A stretch of 38,608 nucleotides of DNA, taken from assembly GCA_022510525.1 (NCBI GenBank), contig JAFLTH010000023.1, positions 1 through 38,608 on the forward strand, given 5' to 3'. Made by a program: the position numbers and the translations under genes. Position 1 is the stretch's first letter; each line of letters begins with the position of its first letter. Shown in pieces: positions 8,538 to 17,427 of this stretch. Below the pieces are notes generated by a model, which was given only the letters and a program-made list of their open reading frames with translations, was not told the origin of the DNA and searched no databases. Origin of the DNA: Lachnospiraceae bacterium. GTDB lineage: Bacteria > Bacillota > Clostridia > Lachnospirales > Lachnospiraceae.

Positions 8538-10004
8538 ATGTATGATTTGAAAAAAGAAGACATGAATGTAGAACATAATAATCATACAAGAAACAGGGAT
8601 GAAAAGCGTGCAATTCAGCAAGCGAAGCGTAACAGACAGGTAAGGATGTATAAAATCTGTATAGCAGTGTTTGTCGTACTTTTTGTATGTGCAGGCTGCG
8701 GTGCGATAATCTGGAATCTTCCTTCGCTTAAGCTTTCAAGGATGCTCTCTGCCGGGGATAAGTATACTGAAAGCGGAGATTATGTAAAGGCAAACGATTC
8801 CTATGAAAAAGCACTTAAAATTGACTCCGGTACGGTTGAAGCATATCGCTGTCTTGCCAATAATGATTTAGAGCAGGATAATAGTACGGCAGCCAAGAAA
8901 ATCCTGTATTCCGGTTGGGAGAATACTCAGGATGAGAGTCTTTTGCATTATTACTGCGTTGTAGTATTAAATGAAGCGGTTGCACAGATCAATGAAAAGA
9001 AGTGCAGTATGGAAACAGTCGATAAATGCCTGCAGGTATTGAATATTGAGAAAGATAACGAGGATGCACTTCATCTTTTGGATGTCTGCTATGACAGGCT
9101 CTATACCGGAAGATATGAGGATGATGCCTTCACCGTTTTTTTAGAGGATACCGCTATGAAAGAAGATGAAGCGGAGGAAGTATCATTAAGTGATATATTG
9201 ATTGACAGTATCTCTTTTGAGGATGTTCCGAATGATATTATGACAAGCAGTATTTCAAAAAATGCTTCCAAATATGAAAATTATGAAAATCAGCTTCGGA
9301 GCCTGCTTGCATTGTATGAAGAGACAGAGTCGGATGCGATTGAAAAAATAATTGCGCAGTATGCGTTGCTCGATATAGAATATGTTTATTTTAGCGTAAA
9401 TAATTTGACTAAATATTACAAATTACTGGAAGATGTATACGAGGCCGTTCAGGATAAGTCAATAGAAGAATTGATGGAATGTCTCTCTCAGGCAATAAAA
9501 GTACAGGAAGATTTTGCCGATATATTTACAGAATTTGCACAGGGTAATTATGAAAGTGCCAAAGACTTTATAGTAAGTGATACATATGTAAATTTGAGAG
9601 ATTCTTTTATAAACGGAGAAAGCGGTTATTGGGAGGGAAGTGCCGCCGTTCCGCTCAATCAGGATCAGATGGTACTTCATAAGACAGATGACGGTTTTAA
9701 ATTCTTTTATCCGGACTATGATGATTATGAGAATACACAGGGTGTAATTACCGTATGGGGAAGCAGACAGCTTGATGATGGGGTGCAGAGAACAACCATT
9801 TCTTATGAGCCGGTTTCTCAAAACGGAGAATATTATCCTCATACAGAGTATGTAATAAGTTATGAATACAGTAATGTCCTTAAAAATGGAACTGATATAA
9901 AAATGAATTACCGTTTAAACACTACCACCACAACAGAGGAAGGCGCAGAAACCGAAGCTATCGGCGACTGGGGCGGTGAACATGAGTGGAAGACCAGTTA
10001 TTAA
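8538..10004 (+). CDS. Membrane-anchored TPR-like protein
   Basis: 488-residue protein with no named function. Residues 1-33 are basic and Asn-rich (cytosolic), followed by one hydrophobic helix at about 37-58 and a large extracytosolic part. Just after the helix is a TPR-like unit (AGDKYTESGDYVKANDSYEKALKI, shown here in pieces: AGDKYTESGDY then SYEKALKID) and a second weaker helical repeat. The middle is acidic and helical, and the last 120 residues look beta-rich with many Tyr and Thr. An upstream TTG in frame at 8511 is less likely: ATAGGAG sits 7 bases before the ATG used here. gpmI starts 24 bases after the stop. A surface or division-related scaffold is possible, but nothing in the sequence proves it. 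Confidence 0.75.
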   Translation: MYDLKKEDMNVEHNNHTRNRDEKRAIQQAKRNRQVRMYKICIAVFVVLFVCAGCGAIIWNLPSLKLSRMLSAGDKYTESGDYVKANDSYEKALKIDSGTVEAYRCLANNDLEQDNSTAAKKILYSGWENTQDESLLHYYCVVVLNEAVAQINEKKCSMETVDKCLQVLNIEKDNEDALHLLDVCYDRLYTGRYEDDAFTVFLEDTAMKEDEAEEVSLSDILIDSISFEDVPNDIMTSSISKNASKYENYENQLRSLLALYEETESDAIEKIIAQYALLDIEYVYFSVNNLTKYYKLLEDVYEAVQDKSIEELMECLSQAIKVQEDFADIFTEFAQGNYESAKDFIVSDTYVNLRDSFINGESGYWEGSAAVPLNQDQMVLHKTDDGFKFFYPDYDDYENTQGVITVWGSRQLDDGVQRTTISYEPVSQNGEYYPHTEYVISYEYSNVLKNGTDIKMNYRLNTTTTTEEGAETEAIGDWGGEHEWKTSY

Positions 10005-10028
10005 TATTTTATAAAAGGAGATAAAAAA

Positions 10029-11570
10029 ATGGCAAAGAAACCCACAGTATTAATGATTTTAGATGGCTACGGCCTGAATGAAAAAAAAGAAGCCAACGCG
10101 GTTGCACAGGCTAAAACACCGGTTATGGACAAACTGATGTCGGAGTGTCCTTTTGTTAAAGGAAATGCAAGCGGAATGGCAGTGGGACTTCCTGATGGGC
10201 AGATGGGAAACTCTGAAGTCGGTCATCTGAACATGGGTGCAGGCCGCATCGTATATCAGGAACTGACCAGAATAACCAAAGAGATTCAGGACGGTACTTT
10301 TTTTGAGAATCCCGCACTTCTTGATGCAGTGAACAACTGTAAGAAGAACGATTCATCACTTCATATGTACGGACTTTTATCAGACGGTGGCGTGCACAGT
10401 CATAACACCCATCTCTATGGCTTGCTTGAGCTTGCAAAAAGAAACGGTTTATCGAAGGTTTATGTACATTGTTTCATGGATGGTCGTGATACGCCTCCTA
10501 TGAGCGGAAAAGGTTTTATAGAAGATTTGGAAGCAGAGATGAAAAAGATTGGAGTTGGAGAAGTTGCCACCGTGACAGGCCGTTACTATGCAATGGACAG
10601 GGATAACAACTATGACAGAGTAGAAAAGGCTTATATGGCGCTTACCAAAGGCGAGGGAGTTGCAGCTGACAGTGCAACGGGCGGTATCCAGGCATCTTAT
10701 GATAAAGAAGAAACCGACGAATTCGTAAAACCCATTGTAGTTATGAAAAACGGCGCTCCGGTTGCCACAATAAAAGATGGAGATTCTGTTGTATTCTTTA
10801 ACTTCAGACCCGACAGGGCAAGAGAGATTACCAGAAGCTTCTGCGATAATGACTTTACAGGCTTTAACAGGGAAAAGAGACTGGATCTTACCTATGTATG
10901 TTTCTCCGACTACGATCCTACCATTCCGAACAAAGAAGTTGCCTTCCATAAAATCTCGGTTACCAATACCTTTGGTGAGTGGCTGGCAGCTAACAATATG
11001 AAACAGGCAAGAATTGCGGAAACCGAAAAATATGCGCATGTTACATTCTTCTTCAACGGTGGTGTTGAGGAGCCTAATGAGGGCGAGGACAGAATTCTGG
11101 TAAATTCCCCCAAGGATGTTGCAACTTATGACTTAAAGCCGCAGATGAGTGCGTATGAAGTGTGCGACAAACTGGTGGGCGCAATCAAGTCCGGAAATTA
11201 TGATGTTATAATAATAAACTTTGCCAATCCCGATATGGTTGGCCATACAGGAGTAGAAGCAGCAGCAATCAAGGCTGTTGAAGCAGTGGATGAATGTGTG
11301 GGAAAAGCCGTGGATGCAATCAAGGAAGTGGACGGCGTAATGTTCATCTGTGCAGACCATGGAAATGCCGAGCAGCTTGTTGACTACGAGACGGGAGCAC
11401 CTTTTACCGCGCATACTACCAATCCCGTACCGTTTATTCTGGTGAATGCAGATCCGGCTTATAAGCTTCGTGAGGGCGGTTGTCTTGCAGATATCGTACC
11501 GACCTTGATTGAGCTTATGGGTAAGGAACAGCCAAGCGAGATGACAGGTAAGTCTCTTCTTGTGAAATAG
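10029..11570 (+). CDS. gpmI: 2,3-bisphosphoglycerate-independent phosphoglycerate mutase
   Basis: Glycolytic enzyme that interconverts 3- and 2-phosphoglycerate using two manganese ions, in the cytosol. The 513-residue length is standard. Visible features: metal-binding LDGYG near the start (Asp12), the phosphoserine loop DGQMGNSEVGHLNMGAG with the nucleophile Ser62, HCFMDGRDTPP near 150, FFNFRPDRARE near 260, CADHGNAEQ near 440 and AHTTNPVPF near 460. These are alkaline-phosphatase-superfamily metal and substrate motifs. AAAAGGAG is well placed before the ATG. The gene follows the TPR protein by 24 bases and ends at a clear terminator; it is not with other glycolytic genes here. Confidence 0.97.
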   Translation: MAKKPTVLMILDGYGLNEKKEANAVAQAKTPVMDKLMSECPFVKGNASGMAVGLPDGQMGNSEVGHLNMGAGRIVYQELTRITKEIQDGTFFENPALLDAVNNCKKNDSSLHMYGLLSDGGVHSHNTHLYGLLELAKRNGLSKVYVHCFMDGRDTPPMSGKGFIEDLEAEMKKIGVGEVATVTGRYYAMDRDNNYDRVEKAYMALTKGEGVAADSATGGIQASYDKEETDEFVKPIVVMKNGAPVATIKDGDSVVFFNFRPDRAREITRSFCDNDFTGFNREKRLDLTYVCFSDYDPTIPNKEVAFHKISVTNTFGEWLAANNMKQARIAETEKYAHVTFFFNGGVEEPNEGEDRILVNSPKDVATYDLKPQMSAYEVCDKLVGAIKSGNYDVIIINFANPDMVGHTGVEAAAIKAVEAVDECVGKAVDAIKEVDGVMFICADHGNAEQLVDYETGAPFTAHTTNPVPFILVNADPAYKLREGGCLADIVPTLIELMGKEQPSEMTGKSLLVK

Positions 11571-11582
11571 TTGTATATAAAT

Positions 11583-11609
11583 AAGGAGCTGTCAAGGCAG
11601 CTCCTTTTA
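11583..11609 (+). terminator. Terminator between gpmI and pyrI
   Basis: AAGGAGCTG and CAGCTCCTT form a perfect 9-bp stem with a 6-base loop and TTTTA after it. It directly follows gpmI and, read the other way, directly follows pyrI, so it may serve both. Confidence 0.85.
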
Positions 11610-11611
11610 TC

Positions 11612-12049
11612 TTAATCAAAATCCCTGCGATTATATTTCTCTTCACAATATTTGCAGCGGTAAATTTCTTCTTTCTCATCAGCCAGAACAAAAATATGCG
11701 GAAGTTCCTGCTCAATGGAAGTTATACATCTTGGATTTTTGCATTTTATGATATTCTTGATTTCCTTGGGGAGAATCAGATCCTTTTTGTCTACAAGGTC
11801 TCCGTCTTTAATTACATTTACCGTAATATTGTGGTCGATAAATGCCAGAACATCCAGATTAAGAGTATTTATATCACACTCCACTTTAAGTATGTCCTTT
11901 TTCCCCATCTTATTGCTGCGGGCATTTTTGATAATTGCAACCATACAGTCCAGCTTGTCCAGCTGCAGATGATGGTATATTGACAGGCTCTTGCCTGCCT
12001 CGATATGATCAAGTACAAAACCTTCTTCTATTTTTCCTACATTTAACAT
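11612..12049 (-). CDS. pyrI: Aspartate carbamoyltransferase regulatory subunit
   Basis: Regulatory chain of aspartate transcarbamoylase, which binds nucleotide effectors and links catalytic trimers. At 145 residues it is of normal length. The start has the family pattern (IEEGFVLDHIEAGKSLSIYHHL) for the nucleotide site, and the C-terminal zinc module is intact: Cys103 and Cys108 in CKNPRC, Cys132 and Cys135 in CKYC. It lies downstream of pyrB in the same direction with a 62-base gap and its own GGAGG six bases before the ATG. This implies an allosterically regulated, class B-type enzyme, unlike the PyrI-free enzyme of Bacillus. Confidence 0.95.
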   Translation of the reverse strand: MLNVGKIEEGFVLDHIEAGKSLSIYHHLQLDKLDCMVAIIKNARSNKMGKKDILKVECDINTLNLDVLAFIDHNITVNVIKDGDLVDKKDLILPKEIKNIIKCKNPRCITSIEQELPHIFVLADEKEEIYRCKYCEEKYNRRDFD

Positions 12050-12111
12050 ATTCTTCCTCCGTTTCTATTCAGGGTTTAATCTGACAAATCAATTGACATA
12101 TTAATGTGAGG

Positions 12112-13026
12112 TTATACGTGTATGTTCAATAACGTAAGTATCAGTGCCATTCTCACGTACATACCGTACTGCACCTGTTTAAAGTAAACCGCTCTGGGGT
12201 CATCGTCTACCTCAACCGAAATCTCGTTGACACGCGGAAGAGGATGCAGCACCAGCATATCGTCTTTCGCCATTGCCATCTTGGTCTTATTAAGTATATA
12301 GAAATCTTTCAAGCGTACATAATCTTCTTCATTAAAGAAACGCTCACGCTGAACACGGGTCATATAAAGCAGGTCCAGATTAGGCATACATTCTTCCAGA
12401 CGGATTACTTCTTCGTAGTCAATTCCTTTTTCCTTAAGCATATCCGTAATATAGTCAGGAACCTTAAGTTCCGGAGGAGATATGAAAATAAAGTGTATGT
12501 CAGGATATCTGACCAGCGCATCAATAAGTGAATGGACGGTGCGTCCAAACTTAAGGTCACCACAGAGTCCGATTGTGAAGCTGCCAAGCCTTCCTTTGAG
12601 AGAACGAATGGTTAAAAGGTCTGTAAGAGTCTGTGTCGGATGCTGATGTCCGCCGTCTCCGGCATTTATGACAGGAATGCCGGATCTGCTTGCGGCAACC
12701 ATAGGGGCTCCCTCCTTGGGATGGCGCATTGCACATATATCTGCAAAGCAGGAGATGACTCTAATCGTATCCGAAACGCTCTCGCCTTTGGAGGCGGAAG
12801 AGGATCCTGCATCCGAAAAACCAAGCACCTGTCCGCCCAGGCTCAGCATAGCTGATTCAAAACTTAATCTTGTACGTGTACTGGGTTCGTAGAAACAGGT
12901 CGCAAGTTTTTTTCCGTCACAGGCATGCGCATACTTTGCGGGATTTTTTTCAATATCATTTGCCAGATCAAAGAGTGAATCCAGCTCGGCAGTTGTAAAA
13001 TCAAGGGGATTCATTAGATGTCTCAT
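12112..13026 (-). CDS. pyrB: Aspartate carbamoyltransferase catalytic subunit
   Basis: Joins carbamoyl phosphate and aspartate, the committed step of pyrimidine synthesis. The carbamoyl-phosphate loop [13 protein letters not shown] is near residues 45-57, with HPTQTLTDL near 130 and [10 protein letters not shown] near 265. Two ATGs lie close together. The first, at 13032, is only three bases from GGAAGGAG; the second, at 13026, has nine bases and gives the common MRHL start, so it is preferred (304 residues). pyrI follows at 62 bases. The leader between the promoter-like region near 13040-13070 and the start is very short, with no room for a PyrR attenuator, so control probably differs from the Bacillus model. 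Either start is possible; function is firm. Confidence 0.95.
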   Translation of the reverse strand: MRHLMNPLDFTTAELDSLFDLANDIEKNPAKYAHACDGKKLATCFYEPSTRTRLSFESAMLSLGGQVLGFSDAGSSSASKGESVSDTIRVISCFADICAMRHPKEGAPMVAASRSGIPVINAGDGGHQHPTQTLTDLLTIRSLKGRLGSFTIGLCGDLKFGRTVHSLIDALVRYPDIHFIFISPPELKVPDYITDMLKEKGIDYEEVIRLEECMPNLDLLYMTRVQRERFFNEEDYVRLKDFYILNKTKMAMAKDDMLVLHPLPRVNEISVEVDDDPRAVYFKQVQYGMYVRMALILTLLNIHV

Positions 13027-13081
13027 TGGCATGTACTCCTTCCGTTTATTATATATAGTTATTCAATGTAGTAATTCAAAA

Positions 13082-13110
13082 AAATAGAAGAGATATGCTC
13101 TCTTCTATTT
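13082..13110 (-). terminator. Terminator of the nitroreductase gene
   Basis: A perfect 12-bp stem (13082-13093 with 13099-13110) around the loop TATGC. On the minus strand the right arm runs into a T-tract (TTTTTTG). It lies directly after the nitroreductase stop and before the pyrB promoter region. Confidence 0.88.
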
Positions 13111-13117
13111 AAAATAG

Positions 13118-13660
13118 CTATGATTGAAATGATAATAAATCATCCACCGTTTTCCGCTTGGGAGCGGTTGGTGTTTCGTCAGGATAACCTATCGGAATTA
13201 AGGCAACAAGTTCACGGTCTTCCGGTAATTCTATCATGGACTCAATTTTTGCCTGATCAAAGATGCCTAAAATAACGGAACCGACACCTTTGTCATATGC
13301 TGCAAGACAAAAAGTCTGTGAAGCAACGCCTGCATCATACATCTGCCAGGTATCTTTACGCGGGGTAGTGAAAGAACCGTCTCTTTCATAACCGCATCTG
13401 TTCTTAATGACAGTAACGGCAATCAGCATAGGTGCATTTTCAATTATATTTCCATTGCCGGGAAATGGAGTGGTACCTTCTTTGGCAATTTTATCCTTTA
13501 ACTCTCCCTCTATGGCAATGTAGCGTGTAATCTGAGTATTCTTCCAGCTTGGTGCAAAAGAAGCCGCTTCAACGATTTCGGCAAGAAGCGCATGGTCAAT
13601 CTTATCTGCCTTGAACTTGCGGATGCTTCTGCGTCCTTTTATACATTCATTTACTGTCAT
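13118..13660 (-). CDS. Nitroreductase family flavoprotein
   Basis: FMN-dependent oxidoreductase of the nitroreductase family, 180 residues. The RRSIRKFK block at about 10-17 is the usual FMN-phosphate contact, and SFAPSWKNTQ at about 34-43 matches the A-PSW-N-Q element. GVGSVILGIFD at about 125-135 and VALIPIGYPDE near 150-160 are the later family motifs. The physiological substrate cannot be told from sequence. AAGGAGG is well placed before the ATG. It is a single-gene unit with its own promoter about 90 bases upstream, a leader that may fold, and a strong terminator. Confidence 0.92.
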   Translation of the reverse strand: MTVNECIKGRRSIRKFKADKIDHALLAEIVEAASFAPSWKNTQITRYIAIEGELKDKIAKEGTTPFPGNGNIIENAPMLIAVTVIKNRCGYERDGSFTTPRKDTWQMYDAGVASQTFCLAAYDKGVGSVILGIFDQAKIESMIELPEDRELVALIPIGYPDETPTAPKRKTVDDLLSFQS

Positions 13661-13752
13661 AAGACACCTCCTTATAGTAGCGATTTAGCAATACCGGTTT
13701 GAGCCACAGGCACAAACTTGTGGGTGCAATTTCTAATTTCACCCTATATATT
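13661..13752 (-). promoter_or_regulatory. Possible structured leader of the nitroreductase gene
   Basis: Between the predicted transcript start and the ribosome binding site there are about 90 bases with several pairing options: GGGTG with CACCC across an AT-rich loop, CACAA-AC-TTGTG, and the rival pairings CCACA with TGTGG and GCAC with GTGC. It does not match a riboswitch class I know. Pairing is by eye only. Confidence 0.35.
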
Positions 13753-13758
13753 GTGTAT

Positions 13759-13787
13759 ATAATACCACAAACTTAACAGGGTTTCAA
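13759..13787 (-). promoter_or_regulatory. Promoter of the nitroreductase gene
   Basis: On the minus strand, TTGAAA (13782-13787), 17-base spacer, TATTAT (13759-13764). Confidence 0.65.
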
Positions 13788-13797
13788 TCCAAAAATG

Positions 13798-13826
13798 TTG
13801 TGGAAAAATTTTTATTATGATATAGT
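13798..13826 (+). promoter_or_regulatory. Promoter of the PH-domain gene
   Basis: TTGTGG (13798-13803), 17-base spacer, TATAGT (13821-13826), about 43 bases before the start codon. It is back to back with the nitroreductase promoter. Confidence 0.55.
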
Positions 13827-13868
13827 AGTATAAAGTGATTTTATTCAAAAGAAAGCAGGTGCATACAT

Positions 13869-14237
13869 ATGGAATATCAGGAGAAAAAAAGGTGGTTATT
13901 CTTCGGTTTGCCTTTTACATTTACAAGCTATACAATAGGTGAGGAAGTGATCACTATCAGAAGCGGGCTGCTAAATACCCGTGAAAATGACTGTTATATG
14001 TATAAGGTACAGGATGTGGAGCTGGAAATAAGTTTGCTTGAGCGTATATTCAGACTTGGTACAATTGTCTGCTATACGGGGGATACAACACATCCTACCC
14101 TTCGTATAGAGCATATCAAAAACGCCAGAGATATCAAAAACTTCATATTGAAGGAGTCGGAAGAGGCAAGGCGTAAGCGCCGTACCTTAAATACTCTGGA
14201 TATAGGTTCAGCTCCGTTAGATGATGCGGACCTATAA
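13869..14237 (+). CDS. Bacterial PH-domain protein (DUF304 / YdbS-like)
   Basis: A 122-residue protein that appears to be a lone bacterial pleckstrin-homology domain. The pattern SYTIGEEVITIRSGLLNTRENDCYMYKVQDVELEISLLERIFRLGTI (residues about 19-65, described in pieces) is typical of bPH_2: a strand with G-L-L, then R-x-x-D-x-x, then a short helix after SLLERIF, then a final beta strand pair and the helix NARDIKNFI. No membrane segment is seen, unlike YdbS or YdbT, so it should be cytosolic. AGGTG precedes the ATG. Its own promoter is back to back with that of the nitroreductase gene. Role unknown. Confidence 0.8.
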   Translation: MEYQEKKRWLFFGLPFTFTSYTIGEEVITIRSGLLNTRENDCYMYKVQDVELEISLLERIFRLGTIVCYTGDTTHPTLRIEHIKNARDIKNFILKESEEARRKRRTLNTLDIGSAPLDDADL

Positions 14238-14240
14238 AGC

Positions 14241-14657
14241 TTAACTTTTGGACAGCCTGTCATTTTCCATAAGGAGACGCTCAAACAAAAGTCCGGAGAC
14301 GAACCAGCAGGGTGTATAATCAAGGCGTATTACCTTTCCGATGTTCCATCTGGAGCGTTCGTAATTCCATGGGCAGAGTCCTTTTTTGGACAGCAGGGTT
14401 CCGGATACGAATTCACATAAAAAGATGATGCCTGTATATACCAGACCGCGGAATATTAAGTTTCTGCCTTTTAGCATGCGGCCTACCGGGGTTAGGAAAG
14501 CTGCCAGTCCATATATGGGAAACATCCATATGGAAGTCCTTCCGGATAGTCTTAAATCTCTTTTGCGCAGTGAGTGGAATGCCGTAAAGATGATTTCCAG
14601 ACACCAGCCAAGCAGCCCGCAGTGAATAAAGTTTTTGATAAAGTTTTTCATAATCAT
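14241..14657 (-). CDS. CmpB-family membrane protein (putative ABC transporter permease)
   Basis: Small polytopic protein of about 138 residues matching the family annotated as putative ABC transporter permease (PF06541, CmpB type). Characteristic pieces are FIHCGLLGWCLEIIFTAF near the start, the RTSIWMFPIYGLAAFL stretch, the GTLLSKKGLCPWNYERSRWNIGK region (seen as CPWNY then WNIGKVIRLDY) and the end PCWFVSGLLFERLL. About four hydrophobic helices are visible. An upstream start at 14807 would overlap folC by 80 bases and adds no family sequence, so the internal ATG is used, although no Shine-Dalgarno is evident there. No ATPase partner is nearby, so a transport role is doubtful. It converges on the PH-domain gene with three bases between. 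Confidence 0.78.
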   Translation of the reverse strand: MIMKNFIKNFIHCGLLGWCLEIIFTAFHSLRKRDLRLSGRTSIWMFPIYGLAAFLTPVGRMLKGRNLIFRGLVYTGIIFLCEFVSGTLLSKKGLCPWNYERSRWNIGKVIRLDYTPCWFVSGLLFERLLMENDRLSKS

Positions 14658-14662
14658 AGAAT
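14635..14662 (+). promoter_or_regulatory. Candidate promoter of the folate operon
   Basis: TTGATA (14635-14640), 16-base spacer, TAGAAT (14657-14662), about 65 bases before folC. It overlaps the start of the divergent CmpB-family gene, so the two could interfere. Confidence 0.45.
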
Positions 14663-14726
14663 GCCCGGAATTTGCCGGTTCTATACAGGATAGGAAATTC
14701 CTGAAATGCAGCATAAGGAGAACGAG

Positions 14727-16058
14727 ATGATCTATAAAGAGGCGGCCGAATATGTGGAATCCCTGCAGGGATACGGTTGTGTGCCGGGACTTGAGAGTAT
14801 ACGACAATTATGTGCTTATTTAGGTAACCCTCAGGATAGTTTGAAATTCGTACATATTGCAGGTACGAACGGAAAAGGTTCCGTACTTGCCTATGTATCG
14901 ACCATACTTACGGATACGGGTTATAAGGTGGGAAGATATATATCGCCGGCAATAACCGATTACAGGGAGCGGTTTCAGATAGACGGCAGGATGATTTCCA
15001 AACAGGGATTCTGCAAATATCTTGAGCCTGTAAAAGAAGCGGCTAAGCGTATGGTTTCGAACGGAAAACCGCACCCCACTCCTTTTGAGATAGAAACCGC
15101 AGTAGCGTTTTTATATTTTCTGGATAAAAGATGCGATATTGTCATAATTGAAACCGGAATGGGAGGAACCCTGGATGCAACAAATATCATAAAAACACCG
15201 GTATGTGTTGCGTTTACCTCAATAAGCATGGATCACATGGCGTATCTTGGTGCATCTTTAGAGGAAATAGCCGCTAACAAGGCAGGCATTATCAAGGAAA
15301 ACATTCCTGTAGTATCGGTTTTACAGAAACCGGAAGCGGCAAAGGTTATAGAAAATGAAGCCGGAGCGAAAAATTGTGATTTGATCATTGCCGATCCGGA
15401 TAAAGCGGTTAACATAAAATATGGATTGACAAAACAGACCTTCAGTTATGGAAGATATAAGAAAATAGAAATTTCAATTCCGGGTAAATATCAGATACAT
15501 AATGCGATTACCGCAGTTGAAATAATAGATGTGTTAAATAAAAAAGGCTTCCCGGTATCAGAAGAGGCGCTGCGCACCGGATTTGCCAAAACCGGATGGC
15601 CCGGACGTTTTGAGATAATCGGACGAGGGCCGCTCTTTATTGCGGATGGAGCCCATAACGAGGATGCGGCGCTTAAACTTGCACAGTCCATAAGTTTTTA
15701 TTTTACAAACAAAAGAATCATTTATATAATGGGAGTATTAAGAGATAAGGATTATAACAGTGTGATAAGCGCAACTCATCGGTACGCGGAACAGATTATT
15801 ACGGTGACGCCTCCGGCGGGGGCGAGGGCGCTTAGCGGATATGAGCTTGCTAATGTTGTGAGAGAATATCATAACAGCGTAACTGTTGCGGACAGCCTCC
15901 TGGAGGCGGTTGAGCTTGCCTATCTGCTTGCCGGGAAAGATAAGGATGCGGTTATAATTGCATTCGGTTCCCTGTCTTTTATAGGAGAACTTACTAATAT
16001 AGTAGAGCATAGGGATATGATCAGGAGAGATTCTCATGGTAAATCAGAAGAAAATTGA
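14727..16058 (+). CDS. folC: Bifunctional folylpolyglutamate synthase / dihydrofolate synthase
   Basis: Adds glutamate to dihydropteroate and to folates. The Mur-ligase-like ATP loop GTNGKGSV is near residues 43-50, followed by [14 protein letters not shown] (the S-P-H/A folate loop), [11 protein letters not shown] near 140, SMDHMAYLG near 165 and the C-terminal ligase domain with DGAHNEDAA near 305. AAGGAG six bases before this ATG decides the start over an in-frame ATG at 14706, giving 443 residues. It opens the folate cluster, and its 3' end overlaps folE by 23 bases, so they should be translated from one mRNA. Normal length and complete motifs. Confidence 0.95.
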   Translation: MIYKEAAEYVESLQGYGCVPGLESIRQLCAYLGNPQDSLKFVHIAGTNGKGSVLAYVSTILTDTGYKVGRYISPAITDYRERFQIDGRMISKQGFCKYLEPVKEAAKRMVSNGKPHPTPFEIETAVAFLYFLDKRCDIVIIETGMGGTLDATNIIKTPVCVAFTSISMDHMAYLGASLEEIAANKAGIIKENIPVVSVLQKPEAAKVIENEAGAKNCDLIIADPDKAVNIKYGLTKQTFSYGRYKKIEISIPGKYQIHNAITAVEIIDVLNKKGFPVSEEALRTGFAKTGWPGRFEIIGRGPLFIADGAHNEDAALKLAQSISFYFTNKRIIYIMGVLRDKDYNSVISATHRYAEQIITVTPPAGARALSGYELANVVREYHNSVTVADSLLEAVELAYLLAGKDKDAVIIAFGSLSFIGELTNIVEHRDMIRRDSHGKSEEN

Positions 16059-16599
16059 GGAAGCAGTGAAGTTATTTTTGGAAGGCATCGGTGAGGATAT
16101 TACCAGAGAGGGGCTTATAGAAACACCGGAGAGGATTGCCCGCATGTGTATCGAGCTTTTTGCCGGAATGGATGAGACTGCTAAGAGTCATCTGCAGAAA
16201 ACTTTCTCTGTAAGTAATAATGATATAGTGCTTGAGAAGGATATTACATTTTATTCGGTGTGTGAGCACCATCTTTTGCCTTTTTACGGGAAGGCACATA
16301 TTGCATATATACCGGATGGTAAAGTAGTAGGACTTAGTAAACTTGCACGTACGGTGGAGGTTTATGCCAAAAGACCTCAGATACAGGAGCAGATGACCGT
16401 ACAGATTGCTGAGGCGCTTATGGAGCATTTAAGACCTAAGGGCGTTATGGTTATGCTTGAGGCCGAGCATATGTGTATGACTATGCGCGGCATAAGGAAA
16501 CCGGGCAGCAGGACGGTAACGATAGCTAAGAAAGGCTGCTTTGAAGAAGAACCTAAATTGCAGGACTATTTTTTTAATTTAACAGGAGGAAAAATATGA
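16036..16599 (+). CDS. folE: GTP cyclohydrolase I
   Basis: Zinc enzyme that opens GTP to dihydroneopterin triphosphate, first step of folate synthesis. Zinc ligands are visible: Cys76 and His79 in [10 protein letters not shown], and Cys147 in EHMCMTMRG. Other signatures are the ETPERIARM helix near 30 and VVGLSKLAR near 98-105. At 187 residues it is a standard type I enzyme. It starts inside the last codons of folC, with AGGAG eight bases before the ATG inside folC. Its TGA overlaps the folP ATG (ATGA), a sign of coupled translation. Confidence 0.97.
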   Translation: MVNQKKIEEAVKLFLEGIGEDITREGLIETPERIARMCIELFAGMDETAKSHLQKTFSVSNNDIVLEKDITFYSVCEHHLLPFYGKAHIAYIPDGKVVGLSKLARTVEVYAKRPQIQEQMTVQIAEALMEHLRPKGVMVMLEAEHMCMTMRGIRKPGSRTVTIAKKGCFEEEPKLQDYFFNLTGGKI

Positions 16600-17402
16600 A
16601 AATAGGGAAAAAAGAATTTATCACAGGCAATACTTATGTAATGGGAATTTTGAATGTGACTCCGGATTCGTTTTCGGACGGGGGCAGGTATATGAAGATG
16701 GACGATGCGCTTGCCCATGTGGAGGAAATGATTAAAGAAGGTATGGATATTGTGGATATCGGCGGAGAATCCACAAGACCGGGGTATACTCAGATATCGG
16801 ATGACGAGGAGATAAGCAGGGTAGTTCCCGTGATAGAGAGGGTAAAGGCGGAGTTTGATATTCCTATATCACTTGATACATACAAGAGCAAGGTTGCAAA
16901 AGCGGGAATTGATGCAGGTGCAGATATGATAAATGATATCTGGGGACTTAAACATGATGATAAGCTCGCAGAAGTAATAGTGCAGACAGGGGTACCGTGC
17001 TGTCTGGTACACAACCGTAAGGATGCGGATTATAAGGACTATATGAAAGAGATATTACTGGATTTTGAGGAGTCTATAGAACTGGTACGCAAGGCCGGGA
17101 TTGCAGATGATAAGATTATTCTGGATCCGGGAATCGGGTTTGGTAAAACGTATGAAAATAACCTGGAAATCATTAGGAGACTTGAGGTTTTGCACAGTTT
17201 CGGATATCCGATCATGCTTGGCACAAGTAGAAAATCAGTGATAGGTCAGGCGCTTGATCTGTCTGAATCGGAGCGGGTTGAAGGGACGATTGTTACAACT
17301 GCCTTTGCTGTAAAGAAAGGCGCAATGTTCTTAAGAGTACATGATGTGAAAGCAAATGTAAGAGCTATCAGAATGACAAGAGCAATTCTGGACGGAAGAT
17401 AA
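16596..17402 (+). CDS. folP: Dihydropteroate synthase
   Basis: Condenses hydroxymethyl-dihydropterin pyrophosphate with p-aminobenzoate; the sulfonamide target. Motifs: [15 protein letters not shown] at about 16-30, [10 protein letters not shown] at about 54-63, [10 protein letters not shown] near 92, NDIWG near 113, DPGIGFGKT near 175 and LGTSRKS near 205. Length 268 is normal. It overlaps folE by four bases with AGGAGG before the ATG, and folBK follows by 25 bases. All loops look intact, with no sign of a resistance insertion, though single changes cannot be judged here. Confidence 0.97.
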   Translation: MKIGKKEFITGNTYVMGILNVTPDSFSDGGRYMKMDDALAHVEEMIKEGMDIVDIGGESTRPGYTQISDDEEISRVVPVIERVKAEFDIPISLDTYKSKVAKAGIDAGADMINDIWGLKHDDKLAEVIVQTGVPCCLVHNRKDADYKDYMKEILLDFEESIELVRKAGIADDKIILDPGIGFGKTYENNLEIIRRLEVLHSFGYPIMLGTSRKSVIGQALDLSESERVEGTIVTTAFAVKKGAMFLRVHDVKANVRAIRMTRAILDGR

Positions 17403-17427
17403 AAAACAGTAAAGGAGCAGCATATAT

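Noticed and set aside
10449-11039. 196-codon antisense open frame across gpmI
   Set aside because: It is the mirror of a complete, well-conserved gpmI, has no ribosome binding site and shows Cys/Phe/Ile-rich shadow composition.
14658-14807. N-terminal extension of the CmpB-family protein
   Set aside because: It would overlap the folC start on the other strand and has no family resemblance.
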